A DNA stretch of 64,000 nt, from the NCBI RefSeq assembly GCF_018596315.1, contig NZ_JAHEAG010000017.1, positions 62,001 through 126,000 on the forward strand. The letters are read 5' to 3'. The stretch comes from Bradyrhizobium sp. SRL28 (GTDB taxonomy: Bacteria > Pseudomonadota > Alphaproteobacteria > Rhizobiales > Xanthobacteraceae). The notes below the pieces were generated by a model, which saw only the letters and a program-made list of their open reading frames with translations, did no database searches and was not told where the DNA came from. The position numbers and the translations under genes were made by a program. Below are positions 42,902-51,611 of this stretch, piece by piece; the stretch's first letter is position 1, and each line of letters begins with the position of its first letter.

Positions 42902-45900
42902 ATGGGAATCAACCAGGGTCCGATCAGTCTCGATCAGAAATACACGCAAGGGACAGGGCACATCTTCCTGACCGGTATCCAGGCGCTGGTCCGCCTGCCG
43001 ATGGCGCAGATCCGCCGCGACCGCGCCGCAGGGCTGAACACCGCAGGCTTCATTTCCGGCTACCGCGGCTCACCGCTTGGCGGTTATGACCAGCAGCTCT
43101 TCGCCGCGCGAAAACACCTCGAACAATACAACATCAAGTTCCAGCCCGGCGTGAACGAGGACCTCGCGGCCACCGCGATCTGGGGTTCGCAGCAACTCAA
43201 TCTCTCGCCCGGCGCCAAATATGATGGCGTGGTCGGCATCTGGTACGGCAAGGGCCCCGGCGTCGACCGCTGTGGCGACGTATTCAGGCACGGCAATACC
43301 GCGGGCTCAGCCAAGAATGGCGGCGTGCTCGTCCTTGCCGGCGACGACCACGGTGCAAAGTCCTCGACCGTCCCGCATCAGTCGGACCATGCCTTCATCT
43401 CCGCGCTGATGCCGTATCTCTATCCCTCCAGCATCCATGAAATGATCGAGATGGGTCTGCTGGGCATCGCGATGTCGCGCTACTCCGGGTGCTGGGTCGG
43501 CATGAAGGTGATCACCGAGACGGTGGAAACCACCGCCGAGATCGACCTTACCGACGAGATGACCCCGTTCGCGATCCCGACCGATTTCGAAATGCCGCCC
43601 GGCGGGCTCAACCTGCGCTGGCCCGACGATCGTTATCTGCAGGATCTGCGCCTGCAGGACTACAAGGGCTATGCTGCGATCGCCTTTGCCCGCGCCAACA
43701 AGATCAACCGCGTCACCATGGATTCGCCGAATGCCCGCTACGGCATCATGGCGTCAGGCAAGAGCTACGAGGACATCCGTCAGGCGCTGCGCGAGTTGGG
43801 AATTACCGAGGAGGTCGCGGCCAAGATCGGACTTCGGCTTTACAAGATCGGCATGCCCTGGCCGCTGGAGCCGGAAGGCGTGCGCAATTTCGCCGTCGGC
43901 CTCGAGGAAATCTTCATCATCGAGGAACGCCGTGAGATCGTCGAGAACCAGGTCAAGCAGGAGCTGTTCAACTGGCGCGACGATGTGCGGCCCCGCATCG
44001 TCGGCAAGATGGACGATCACGACAAGCGTTTTCTCACTTTCGCCGCCGAACTTAGCGTCGCCTCGCTGGCGAGTTCGCTGACCGAGCGATTGCTTCGACT
44101 TAATCTCAATCCTGAAATCGCCGCGATGCTCCGCGCCAAGGCCGACTGGTTCAACGGCCGGCAGGCGACCCAGATGCAGGCGGTGGCGCCTGTCACCCGC
44201 ACGCCGTATTTCTGCTCCGGCTGCCCACACAACTCGTCGACCAAGGTGCCCGAGGGCAGCCGCGCCTTCGCGGGCATCGGCTGTCACTTCATGGCGCTGT
44301 GGATGGACCGCAACACCGAGACCTATACCCACATGGGGGGCGAGGGCGTGCCGTGGGTCGGCGTCGCACCCTTCACCAAGGAAGAGCACGTGTTCGCCAA
44401 TCTCGGCGACGGCACTTACTTCCACTCCGGCAGCCTCGCGATCCGGCAGGCGGTCGCCTCCGGCGCCAACATCACCTACAAGCTTCTCTATAACGATGCG
44501 ACCGCGATGACCGGCGGCCAGCATGTCGACGGCGAGTTGTCGCCGCAGCAGATCACCTTCCAGCTTCACGCCGAAGGCATCCGCAACATCTATCTCGTCT
44601 CTGAAAATCCGGCTGCCTATCCGGCGTCCGACATCGCGCCCGGCGTCAAGGTCGCGCATCGCGATGAACTTGACGCGGTCCAGAGAACCTGCCGGACGCT
44701 GAAGGGCACCTCGGCGATCGTCTTCGTGCAGACCTGCGCCGCCGAAAAGCGCCGCCGCCGCAAGCGCGGCCTGATGGAAGATCCGGCGCGCCGTGTCATG
44801 ATCAATCCGGCCGTCTGCGAAGGCTGCGGCGATTGCTCGGTGCAGTCGAACTGCATTTCGGTCGAGCCCCTGGAAACCGAGCTGGGCCGCAAGCGCACCA
44901 TCAACCAGTCGACCTGCAACAAGGACTATTCGTGTCTGAAGGGCTTTTGCCCGTCCTTCGTCACCATCGACGGCGGCAAGCCGCGCCGCCGCGCGCCGGC
45001 AAGTCTTGATGGTACGGGCCTCGGCGACATCGGCGATCTGCCCGAGCCGACCTCATTTCCCTCGCTGGAGCGGCCCTACAACATCGCCGTCGGCGGCGTC
45101 GGTGGCACCGGCGTGCTGACGATCGGCGCGCTGCTCGGCATGGCCGCGCATATCGAGGGCAAGGCCAGCATGATCCTCGACATGTCCGGCCTCGCGCAAA
45201 AAGGTGGCGCGGTGCTCAGCCATGTCCGGCTCTCGGAGCACACCGCCGACGTCACCTGCTCGCGCATCGTCACCGGCACCGCCGATCTCGTGATGGCTGC
45301 CGACGAGGTGGTGGCTGCTGCCAAGGACACCATCACGCTTTGCGAAGCCAGCCGTACCGTCGGCGTCATCAACACCCACGTCATTCCGACCGCCGATTTC
45401 ATCCTCAACCGCGACTTCAATTTCCAGAGCCGCAAGGTCAACCACGTGCTGGAGACCGAGCTGCGCAAGGATTCCTCGTTCTACGATTTCACAAAACCGG
45501 CCGAAACACTGCTCGGCGATTCCATCGCCACCAACATCATGATGCTGGGCTATGCCTATCAGAAGGGCCTGCTGCCGCTGTCGGCGAAGGCCATACTGCA
45601 GGCGATCGAGGTCAACGGCGTCTCGATCAAGATGAACACGCAGGCCTTCCAGCTCGGCCGTCTCGCCGCCGCCAACCCGGCGCGGCTTGAGGCCATGATG
45701 AAGGGCCAGGATGAGGTCGTTACACCGAAGACGCTGGATGCGATGTCGCTCGACGAGATCATCGCCCATCGCAGCGCGCACCTCGCCGATTATCAAAATA
45801 CCGCGCTCGCCGAGCGTTATCGGGCTCTCGTCAAGCGCGTGCGCGATGCCGCCACCGACGGCGGCTATGGCGATGCGCTGCCGCGTGCGGTCGCGGTCAA

Positions 45901-46408
45901 CTACGCAAAGCTGCTCGCCTACAAGGACGAGTACGAAGTCGCACGGCTGTTCACCGATGGCCGGTTCGAGAAGCAACTCCGCGACCAGTTCGAAGGCGAC
46001 TTCAAGTTCAACTTCAATCTCGCGCCGCCCATTCTCGGCGGCGGCAAGGATGCGCTCGGCCGGCCGAAGAAGCGCGCGTTCGGCGCGTGGATGATGCCAG
46101 TGTTCCGGACGCTGGCGAAACTGCGCTTCCTCCGCGGCACGCCATTGGACATCTTCGGCCACAGTCCCGACCGCAAGCTCGAGCGCGACCTGATCGCGGG
46201 CTACGAGAAAGACGTCGCCACCGTGCTCGGCCTGCTGTCTCCGGTGACGCACGATACCGCCGTCGAGATCCTGTCACTGCCCGACCGCATCCGCGGCTAC
46301 GGCCCGGTAAAGGAGAAGGCGGTGCAGGACGCGAAAGCGCGCTACGAGCAACTCGCCGCCGATCTCGTCAACCCGCCACCCGCGCCACGGCAGATCGCGG
46401 CGGAGTAA
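42902..46408 (+). CDS. Indolepyruvate ferredoxin oxidoreductase, fused
   Basis: A 1168-residue single-chain enzyme that oxidatively decarboxylates aryl-pyruvates to acyl-CoA with TPP. The pyrimidine-binding domain is N-terminal (GFISGYRGSPLGGYDQQLF). The TPP/Mg domain lies near residues 435-560 (CSGCPHNSS, GIGCHFMALW). A Cys-rich iron-sulfur region spans about 639-685 (VCEGCGDCSVQSNC and CNKDYSCLKGFC), and the gamma-like domain follows (VGGVGGTGVLTIGALLGMAA, SGLAQKGGAVLSHVRL). Archaeal enzymes split this into IorA and IorB; the fused form is usual in aerobic proteobacteria. GAGGG precedes the ATG. A palindromic repeat begins six bases after the stop. Confidence 0.92.
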   Translation: MGINQGPISLDQKYTQGTGHIFLTGIQALVRLPMAQIRRDRAAGLNTAGFISGYRGSPLGGYDQQLFAARKHLEQYNIKFQPGVNEDLAATAIWGSQQLNLSPGAKYDGVVGIWYGKGPGVDRCGDVFRHGNTAGSAKNGGVLVLAGDDHGAKSSTVPHQSDHAFISALMPYLYPSSIHEMIEMGLLGIAMSRYSGCWVGMKVITETVETTAEIDLTDEMTPFAIPTDFEMPPGGLNLRWPDDRYLQDLRLQDYKGYAAIAFARANKINRVTMDSPNARYGIMASGKSYEDIRQALRELGITEEVAAKIGLRLYKIGMPWPLEPEGVRNFAVGLEEIFIIEERREIVENQVKQELFNWRDDVRPRIVGKMDDHDKRFLTFAAELSVASLASSLTERLLRLNLNPEIAAMLRAKADWFNGRQATQMQAVAPVTRTPYFCSGCPHNSSTKVPEGSRAFAGIGCHFMALWMDRNTETYTHMGGEGVPWVGVAPFTKEEHVFANLGDGTYFHSGSLAIRQAVASGANITYKLLYNDATAMTGGQHVDGELSPQQITFQLHAEGIRNIYLVSENPAAYPASDIAPGVKVAHRDELDAVQRTCRTLKGTSAIVFVQTCAAEKRRRRKRGLMEDPARRVMINPAVCEGCGDCSVQSNCISVEPLETELGRKRTINQSTCNKDYSCLKGFCPSFVTIDGGKPRRRAPASLDGTGLGDIGDLPEPTSFPSLERPYNIAVGGVGGTGVLTIGALLGMAAHIEGKASMILDMSGLAQKGGAVLSHVRLSEHTADVTCSRIVTGTADLVMAADEVVAAAKDTITLCEASRTVGVINTHVIPTADFILNRDFNFQSRKVNHVLETELRKDSSFYDFTKPAETLLGDSIATNIMMLGYAYQKGLLPLSAKAILQAIEVNGVSIKMNTQAFQLGRLAAANPARLEAMMKGQDEVVTPKTLDAMSLDEIIAHRSAHLADYQNTALAERYRALVKRVRDAATDGGYGDALPRAVAVNYAKLLAYKDEYEVARLFTDGRFEKQLRDQFEGDFKFNFNLAPPILGGGKDALGRPKKRAFGAWMMPVFRTLAKLRFLRGTPLDIFGHSPDRKLERDLIAGYEKDVATVLGLLSPVTHDTAVEILSLPDRIRGYGPVKEKAVQDAKARYEQLAADLVNPPPAPRQIAAE

Positions 46409-46490
46409 CGCTGCCGTAGGGTGGGCAAAGACGCGAAGCGTCGTGCCCACCCTCGCTCAACGATCGCGGTGCTAGATGGTGGGCACGCTT
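46374..46490 (+). repeat. 117-bp direct repeat, left copy (3' end of the oxidoreductase gene plus repeat)
   Basis: This segment comprises the last 35 bases of the oxidoreductase gene and most of the following GTAGGG palindrome. It recurs at 47264-47380 at a constant offset of 890 with six mismatches and no indel. Confidence 0.88.
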
Positions 46491-46508
46491 CGCTTTGCCC
46501 GCCGTACG
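46414..46508. repeat. GTAGGGTGGGCAAAG palindromic repeat
   Basis: A 95-bp copy starting CCGTAGGGTGGGCAAAGACG and ending CTTTGCCCGCCGTACG, with GTGCCCACC / ATGGTGGGCAC inside, immediately after the oxidoreductase stop. Confidence 0.85.
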
Positions 46509-46570
46509 AGGGCTTATACGGAGAGAGCTGTCCTAAGAGGATTGGTCCATCGTTCGCGCGGGAGAACCCC

Positions 46571-47260
46571 ATGGAAATGATCGATCTGAGCCGTGACCTG
46601 TTCCACCGCACGCAGACCCATCCCGCCCATCCTCCCGTGATCATCTCCGTGTGGTACGACCACGCCGAGAAGAAGCGCGCGGGTAACACGGACTTTTCCT
46701 CCAAGGCTTTGTCCATCGCCTTCAGCGATCATGCGGGAACACACGTGGATGCGCCGGTGCACTTCGATTCCCGTCCCGATGCCCTTTCAATCGACCAGAT
46801 GCCGCTGGAGAAATTCTATACGTCCGGCATCTGTCTTGATCTGTCCCACGTGCCGTTGCGCCATGCCGTGACGGTCCTGGAGATGGAAGCGGCCCTGGCG
46901 GCTTCCGGGCAGGAAATCCGCGCCGACGACACCGTGCTGCTGCACATGGCCACCAACGATCGCCTGTTGGGTCAGCCGGGCTACCTCCACGATTTCCCCG
47001 GTCTCGCGGTGGAAAGCGTGCATTGGCTGGCCGACCGGGGCATCGGCATGTTTGGTGTGGAGGCGGTGAGCCCGGCCCCCGAAGGCGAACCCAACTTCCA
47101 GGCCCATCTCGCATGCGGCGAACGGGGAATCACGCACATGGAATGCCTTGCCAATCTCGATAAGCTTGTGGGACGCGGTCGATTCCGCTTCATCGGCTTT
47201 CCACTCAAGATCCGCGGTGGTACCGCAAGCCCCATCCGCGCCGTCGCGATCTTCGAGTGA
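46571..47260 (+). CDS. Cyclase-family (kynurenine-formamidase-like) hydrolase
   Basis: A 229-residue metal-dependent hydrolase of the cyclase superfamily. The metal-binding motif H-x-G-T-H-x-D-x-P-x-H is present as HAGTHVDAPVHF; ICLDLSHVPL, GQEIRADDTVLLHM and FGVEAVSPAPEG are also family-typical. Members hydrolyse N-formylkynurenine or similar amides, or isatin. GGGAGAA precedes the ATG. It lies alone between two 117-bp direct repeats that each contain the 3' end of the upstream oxidoreductase. Confidence 0.87.
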   Translation: MEMIDLSRDLFHRTQTHPAHPPVIISVWYDHAEKKRAGNTDFSSKALSIAFSDHAGTHVDAPVHFDSRPDALSIDQMPLEKFYTSGICLDLSHVPLRHAVTVLEMEAALAASGQEIRADDTVLLHMATNDRLLGQPGYLHDFPGLAVESVHWLADRGIGMFGVEAVSPAPEGEPNFQAHLACGERGITHMECLANLDKLVGRGRFRFIGFPLKIRGGTASPIRAVAIFE

Positions 47261-47263
47261 ACT

Positions 47264-47380
47264 CGCCACCCGCGCCGAGGCAGATCGCGGCGGAGTAACG
47301 CTGCTGTAGGGCGGGCAAAGACGCGAAGCGTCGGGCCCACCATCGCTCAACGATCGCGGTGCTAGATGGTGGGCACGCTT
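47264..47380 (+). repeat. 117-bp direct repeat, right copy
   Basis: The second copy of 46374-46490. It starts CGCCACCCGCGCCGAGGCAG three bases after the cyclase-family stop and includes the oxidoreductase terminal codons GCGGCGGAGTAA out of context, plus the left half of a GTAGGG repeat. Confidence 0.88.
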
Positions 47381-47432
47381 CCGCCTTCGCTCTGCGAGCT
47401 ACGGCGGACAAGTCGCTTTGCCCACCCTACGC
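47304..47432. repeat. GTAGGGCGGGCAAAG palindromic repeat (long form)
   Basis: It begins CTGTAGGGCGGGCAAAGACG and ends CTTTGCCCACCCTACGCG. The insert TACGGCGGACAAGTCG is shared with the copy at 17529-17656. The remainder of the gap up to 47610 shows no gene. Confidence 0.82.
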
Positions 47433-47609
47433 GCTGGACTTTGGGGGCAGGGCTCGCGATCCGATTTCAGAAAAATCCGCGACCGCGCGACCGACGAACT
47501 GCCCAATTGAATCAAAAGCTTGTCTCCAGAGCTTCGATGGGGTGTAGTCGCCATCAGCTTGTCACTGCGTTGACGCATGGCCTGCTTCACACCAGCAACG
47601 GGTTAGCGG

Positions 47610-48593
47610 ATGGACCAGGCCCTCGCCGATATCGGCATCATCTCCGCCTATCGCTTCGCGGGCGACGGTTCCGCGACGAAGCTCGACGTCACCAACCTCG
47701 ATGCGGAACTCGCCGATCCGCGTGGCTGGTTGTGGCTGCATTTCAATCTGGCCAACCGCCGCTGCCACGACTGGCTCGCCAGGAGTGTGGCGCTGTCCGA
47801 TGTCGCGCGCGAAACCCTGCTCGATGCCGACGAGCATATCCGCCTCGATATCTTCAACGAGGAGATCGCCGGCGTTTTGCCCGACCTGCATCAGGAGTTC
47901 ATGCAGGAGGGCGACGATCTCCTGCGGGTGCACTTTGAGATTTCGGCGAAGCTGATGGTCACCGCCCGGCGCAAGCCGCTGCGCGCGATCGAGCTGACAC
48001 GGCGTGCGATTGATGGCGGTCGCAAGTTTCCCACCCCGGTGTCGCTGTTCGATGCGATCGTTGACCAGTTCGCCGATGTGATCGGACGCTATTCGGCAGG
48101 TCTCGGCGACGAACTCGACATCGTCGAGAATCATGTACTGCACGATGAAATCGACGATGAGCGATTGCGGCTCGGTCGCGTGCGCCTGCAGGCGATCCGC
48201 ACGCGGCGGCAGCTGTCGCAGATCCGTGCGCTGTTTCATCGCATGGAGACGCGCGAGGACGTCGAATCCGAAACCCTGCTGTCGGCGATGCGCAAGCTTG
48301 CGCAGAAGTTCGACGCGCTCGACTACGAGTTCAGCGCGATCTATGAGCGCGCGCGGCTGCTGCAGGACGAGATCGCCGGCCGCATGACGGCGATCACCAA
48401 CCGCCGCCTGTTCACGCTGTCGGTCCTGACCGCATGCATGCTGCCCTCGACGCTGGTCACCGGCTTCTTCGGAATGAACACCAAGGACATGCCGTTCCAG
48501 ACCGGTGACGGCGGTACCTTTTACGCGCTTCTGCTGGTGATCGCCGCGGGAGCACTGACCTGGTGGCTGCTCAGACGGACCAAGGCGCTGTAG
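47610..48593 (+). CDS. CorA-family (ZntB-like) metal cation transporter
   Basis: A 327-residue 2-TM-GxN transporter. A large cytoplasmic N-terminal funnel (DPRGWLWLHFNLANRRCHDW, long helices near IVENHVLHDEID) precedes two C-terminal spans (FTLSVLTACMLPSTLVTGFF and FYALLLVIAAGALTWWLL) with the GMN selectivity motif between them (FFGMNTKDMPF). It probably moves Zn2+ or Mg2+; the family resemblance is closest to ZntB. Its last 168 bases are duplicated at 51008-51175. Confidence 0.9.
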   Translation: MDQALADIGIISAYRFAGDGSATKLDVTNLDAELADPRGWLWLHFNLANRRCHDWLARSVALSDVARETLLDADEHIRLDIFNEEIAGVLPDLHQEFMQEGDDLLRVHFEISAKLMVTARRKPLRAIELTRRAIDGGRKFPTPVSLFDAIVDQFADVIGRYSAGLGDELDIVENHVLHDEIDDERLRLGRVRLQAIRTRRQLSQIRALFHRMETREDVESETLLSAMRKLAQKFDALDYEFSAIYERARLLQDEIAGRMTAITNRRLFTLSVLTACMLPSTLVTGFFGMNTKDMPFQTGDGGTFYALLLVIAAGALTWWLLRRTKAL

Positions 48594-48598
48594 ACACC

Positions 48599-48732
48599 CT
48601 TTTGAGAAGGGCGGAACGATATTCATTCCGAAGAATGCTTGGGACCGGCCGGTCGCTGCCCTTGCGGTGAGCTATGTGCTCCCCATACTCCTGCTACCCA
48701 TCGCGCTCTATCTGATGCGACTCGGCGCCTAA
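48599..48732 (+). pseudogene. Short hydrophobic coding remnant before the ICMT gene
   Basis: An open frame reads GTIFIPKNAWDRPVAALAVS and then a hydrophobic stretch ending IALYLMRLGA, stopping at 48732, three bases before the next ATG. No start codon with a ribosome-binding site is apparent. It looks like the tail of a small membrane protein or a very short coupled ORF. Confidence 0.3.
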
Positions 48733-48735
48733 GAA

Positions 48736-49311
48736 ATGGTAACACTGACCATCGTCCTGCGTGTCGTCGCCGTGCTCGCCTTTGCGGGACTCATGTTGTT
48801 GTCAGTCAGCTGGAGTCGCGGACATGCCAAGACGCAAGCACGTCAGGATCGTGGCGACCGAGCACCGGTGGTGGCGAACTTCACTGCTCTCGGCCTTCTC
48901 TTCTCATCGCTTCTGATCTTTCCCAGCAGCTCCGCCGGTTTTACGGCAGTTCTGCTGGCGCTGTCGGGGTCCCTTCTTGCGCTAGCGGGCGCCGCCCTCG
49001 TCGTCAGATGCCGGGCCGAGCTTGGTGCCGCTTGGAGCTACGCGCCCATAGCAGATCAGAGCACCGGGCTCATCACAACCGGCCCTTATCGCCTCGTGCG
49101 ACACCCCATCTATCTAGGCCTTGCACTGCTCGTCATCGGCGAAGCACTCGCCTTCGGCAATTGGCCGGCTCTCTTTATTGCGCTGTCGGGGGTCGTCCCG
49201 ACCTTGGCCTGGCGCGCCCGCGCGGAGGAGAAGCTGCTCAGCCGTACATTTGGCGAGCGCTTCGAGGTTTATCGACAGCGAACCAAGATGATCATCCCGT
49301 ACCTTCTCTAG
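48736..49311 (+). CDS. Isoprenylcysteine methyltransferase (ICMT)-like membrane protein
   Basis: A 191-residue protein with about five membrane spans. The ICMT/PEMT C-terminal signature is clear: GLITTGPYRLVRHPIYLGLA with the SAM-binding Arg-His, and EEKLLSRTFGERFEVYRQRT with the conserved Glu. Bacterial members methylate unknown, probably lipid or protein carboxyl, substrates. Confidence 0.87.
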   Translation: MVTLTIVLRVVAVLAFAGLMLLSVSWSRGHAKTQARQDRGDRAPVVANFTALGLLFSSLLIFPSSSAGFTAVLLALSGSLLALAGAALVVRCRAELGAAWSYAPIADQSTGLITTGPYRLVRHPIYLGLALLVIGEALAFGNWPALFIALSGVVPTLAWRARAEEKLLSRTFGERFEVYRQRTKMIIPYLL

Positions 49312-49419
49312 ACCCTGCCCACGACGTCGACTAACCGTTACGTGATACGGCAAGGAATAATCGCGAACTTTGGCCCGCTACCTTCTGCCCGACCTCCGGA
49401 CTATGGATATCTGGAAGCT

Positions 49420-49550
49420 GCGTAGGGTGGGCAAAGGCGCAAGGCGCCGTGCCCACCATTCCATCAGCGTTCGTGACGTTAACGGTGGGCACGCGGAGCC
49501 TGTCATCGGGCGCGCATTCGCGCGACCCGGTGGCTTTGCCCACCCTACGA
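49420..49550. repeat. GTAGGGTGGGCAAAGG palindromic repeat (long form with insert)
   Basis: It starts GCGTAGGGTGGGCAAAGGCG and ends CTTTGCCCACCCTACGAATG. The right half holds an extra TCATCGGGCGCGCATTCGCG block also present in part at 24352-24481. Confidence 0.82.
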
Positions 49551-49599
49551 ATGACTGCGTTCGCGGGGATGGCGTTCAGCTCAGGGGATGTGAAGAATC

Positions 49600-50232
49600 C
49601 TAACCGCGCCAAAGGCGATCAACAACAAAAACCCTTGCCCAAGTTGCAAGGCGCGAGCCGAGCCCAGCTCCCATCTTGCCTTTTAAAGTCCCGGCGCGAT
49701 CATCTCCGGAGCCATCCACGAATATCCTTCGAGCTTTCACGAATTCCCAAATGACCGGATGCCGCTTCTGAAAAACCTTCTGAACTTCGTTATGAAAATA
49801 TCCTGACACGACATCGGGCGGGGAAGCAAATACCTCCGGCACTATTGAGGACAAACCGGCGTCGGTTAGAATATTCCATCGTGAGTTACCGCCCATTACC
49901 GGGGATTGCAGGCCGAATATCACCCTGCCGATCCTGCTTTCCCGGATGGCGTAAGAACACATCGCGCAGGGCTCAATAGTTGAATAGATCGTGCACTCAT
50001 CAAGGCTCGTTGACCCTAACATTTTCTGAGCTGAAGAAATTGCGACCATCTCGGCGTGCCGCGTAACGTCTCGTTCGTTTCTGACCATATTGAGCGATTC
50101 GCAAATGAATTCGCCTCGTCGTCCGATGACAGCTGCAAACGGGTATTCCCTCCTTGAACTTGCGGATTGTGCCAGAGCAACGCAGCGGCGCATCATTGCT
50201 ATATCGAATGCTTCTGAATCATGCTTGGTCAT
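49600..50232 (-). CDS. Nucleoside/cytosine deaminase-family protein
   Basis: A 210-residue zinc deaminase: the active-site motif HAEMVAIS (zinc His and catalytic Glu) and the zinc Cys pair PCAMCSYAIRESRIGRVIFG. Related to guanine deaminase and TadA. The C-terminal about 60 residues lie beyond the usual domain. The DNA is AT-richer than its neighbours, suggesting acquisition. The start codon lies in a tandem 17-bp duplication (50224-50260). Confidence 0.85.
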   Translation of the reverse strand: MTKHDSEAFDIAMMRRCVALAQSASSRREYPFAAVIGRRGEFICESLNMVRNERDVTRHAEMVAISSAQKMLGSTSLDECTIYSTIEPCAMCSYAIRESRIGRVIFGLQSPVMGGNSRWNILTDAGLSSIVPEVFASPPDVVSGYFHNEVQKVFQKRHPVIWEFVKARRIFVDGSGDDRAGTLKGKMGAGLGSRLATWARVFVVDRLWRG

Positions 50233-50260
50233 GGCACTGACTTGGTCATGGCACTGACTT
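50224..50260 (-). repeat. 17-bp tandem duplication over the deaminase start
   Basis: CTTGGTCATGGCACTGA occurs twice in tandem. On the minus strand the upstream copy contributes an ATG (50249) out of frame, opening a six-codon ORF whose TGA overlaps the deaminase ATG. Confidence 0.8.
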
Positions 50261-50338
50261 TTGCAGTACATCGGCGCCGCCTGATCACCGGCTATGGTTC
50301 GTACAGCGGGCGATCACCCTGATGGAGAGTTGGAACGG

Positions 50339-50734
50339 CTATTGTAGGGTTGCGTTGACGGTTACTATTGAGGTGCCGGAACTGGTCGGACTCTTGCCCG
50401 TCGCTTGAACGGAGAAAGCATCGCTACCTCTATATCCTGCCTGCGATGTGTATACGTAAGAAGACCTGTTGAGCCTTTGTAACCTCCCGTGCGCTGGTCT
50501 TTGTGAAACTCTCGAACTCAATACTTCGCCCGAAATATTGATGGTAAACAAGCAACTTCCCCCGGAAGCGATCATGATATAGCCGATCGAGTTAAAGCCC
50601 CAGCCTGCTGGCGGTGATCCCGACACCACGCATTGGTTCTGGGCAAGTGCCGGCGTCGCTACTGCCAAGCCCAGCGCGACCGCAATAAGTACTGAACGTG
50701 CTCGCATTAAACATGCTCGCATTATGTGTGTCAT
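50339..50734 (-). CDS. Secreted Ig-like (cadherin-type) domain protein
   Basis: A 131-residue secreted protein: signal peptide (IAVALGLAVATPALAQ), then a beta-sandwich segment with VSQRPAHGRLQRLNRSSYVY and YRGSDAFSVQATGKSP, the pattern of tandem Ig-like/cadherin-type domains. GGAG at suitable distance favours the ATG at 50734, though two ATGs further inside also precede the signal peptide. Function unknown. Confidence 0.7.
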   Translation of the reverse strand: MTHIMRACLMRARSVLIAVALGLAVATPALAQNQCVVSGSPPAGWGFNSIGYIMIASGGSCLFTINISGEVLSSRVSQRPAHGRLQRLNRSSYVYTSQAGYRGSDAFSVQATGKSPTSSGTSIVTVNATLQ

Positions 50735-50910
50735 TGGGGTGCTCCATTTGAGGGCCAAATTGTCGGCTCCTGTCGTTCAGATGCAGCCCAACTAGCCTAA
50801 CCAAAATGTCGCAGGATGCGCATTGCCCTTTAGGGCAATACCCTACGGCATGGCGAAATCTGTCTCCGGGAAATTGCAACTCGTTGCGGGCATTGATGAC
50901 TACCCGGCTG

Positions 50911-51004
50911 CGTAGGGTGGGCAAAGGCGCAAGGCGTCGTGCCCACCATTCCATCAGCGTTCGTGGTGTTGACGGTGGGCACGCTTCGCTTTGCCCACCC
51001 TACG
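50911..51004. repeat. GTAGGGTGGGCAAAGG palindromic repeat
   Basis: A 94-bp copy starting GCGTAGGGTGGGCAAAGGCG and ending GCTTTGCCCACCCTACG, ending four bases before the duplicated CorA fragment. Confidence 0.85.
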
Positions 51005-51007
51005 GCA

Positions 51008-51175
51008 CTGACCGCGTGTATGCTGCCCTCGACGCTGGTCACCGGCTTCTTCGGCATGAACACCAAGGACATGCCGTTCCAGACCGGTGACGGCGGCACC
51101 TGGTACGCGCTTCTGCTGGTGATCGCCGCGGGAGCCCTGACCTGGTGGCTGCTCAGGCGGACCAAGGCGCTGTAG
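51008..51175 (+). pseudogene. Duplicated 168-bp 3' fragment of the CorA/ZntB gene
   Basis: It matches 48426-48593 with about 8 substitutions and no indel, ending with the same stop codon, and encodes the last 55 residues (ACMLPSTLVTGFFGMNTKDM to the C-terminus). There is no start. The fragment lies exactly between two copies of the GTAGGG palindromic repeat. Confidence 0.92.
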
Positions 51176-51225
51176 GGTGGGCAAAGGCGCAAAGCGCCGT
51201 GCCCACCATCCATCAACATGGATGG
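51172..51225. repeat. Partial GTAGGGTGGGCAAAGG repeat
   Basis: TGTAGGGTGGGCAAAGGCGC to ACCATCCATCAACATGGATG: the left half of the family, whose TAG is shared with the stop of the duplicated CorA fragment. The right half is lost. Confidence 0.75.
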
Positions 51226-51260
51226 TGCTGCGCGGTCGACGTGCATAGGTAGGTAAAGCA

Positions 51261-51605
51261 ATGGACACGGTCCACAAGATCGTCACGGAGATGCCGCTCA
51301 CAGAACTCTGGAACGGTAACGGTCCGCTGGATGCTAGTCGCGGTGAGTATCTGGGCGAGGCAGATATTGTGCTGCTTCTACGGGACGGCTCGAGCTTCGT
51401 GGTCGCCGACGTAGGATTGCCCTTGTGGTGGATATCCGAGGACGATCGTTTCGCCTTCTGGAAGACCGAAGTGAAGTCCCGGCTGGTGGTTCCAGACGCC
51501 GATGGCTTCATCCAGGACGATTATCCAGGCAGCTATTGCTATGTCGCGACAATGTGGAAGTGCGCATCCACCGGGCCGGTTATTGTTCTGGAAAAGCATC
51601 ACTGA
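51261..51605 (+). CDS. Hypothetical protein
   Basis: A 114-residue, mainly beta-rich protein with an acidic composition (start MDTVHKIVTEMPLTELWNGN; contains DGSSFVVADVGLPLWWISED). No signal peptide or membrane span, and no family recognised. It sits alone between palindromic repeats, as many cassette-like accessory genes do. Confidence 0.6.
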   Translation: MDTVHKIVTEMPLTELWNGNGPLDASRGEYLGEADIVLLLRDGSSFVVADVGLPLWWISEDDRFAFWKTEVKSRLVVPDADGFIQDDYPGSYCYVATMWKCASTGPVIVLEKHH

Positions 51606-51611
51606 TCTGAC

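Noticed and set aside
45053..46252. A long minus-strand open frame inside the oxidoreductase gene
   Set aside because: It mirrors the high-GC codon pattern of the sense gene, whose domains are clear; no motif or ribosome-binding site supports the antisense frame.
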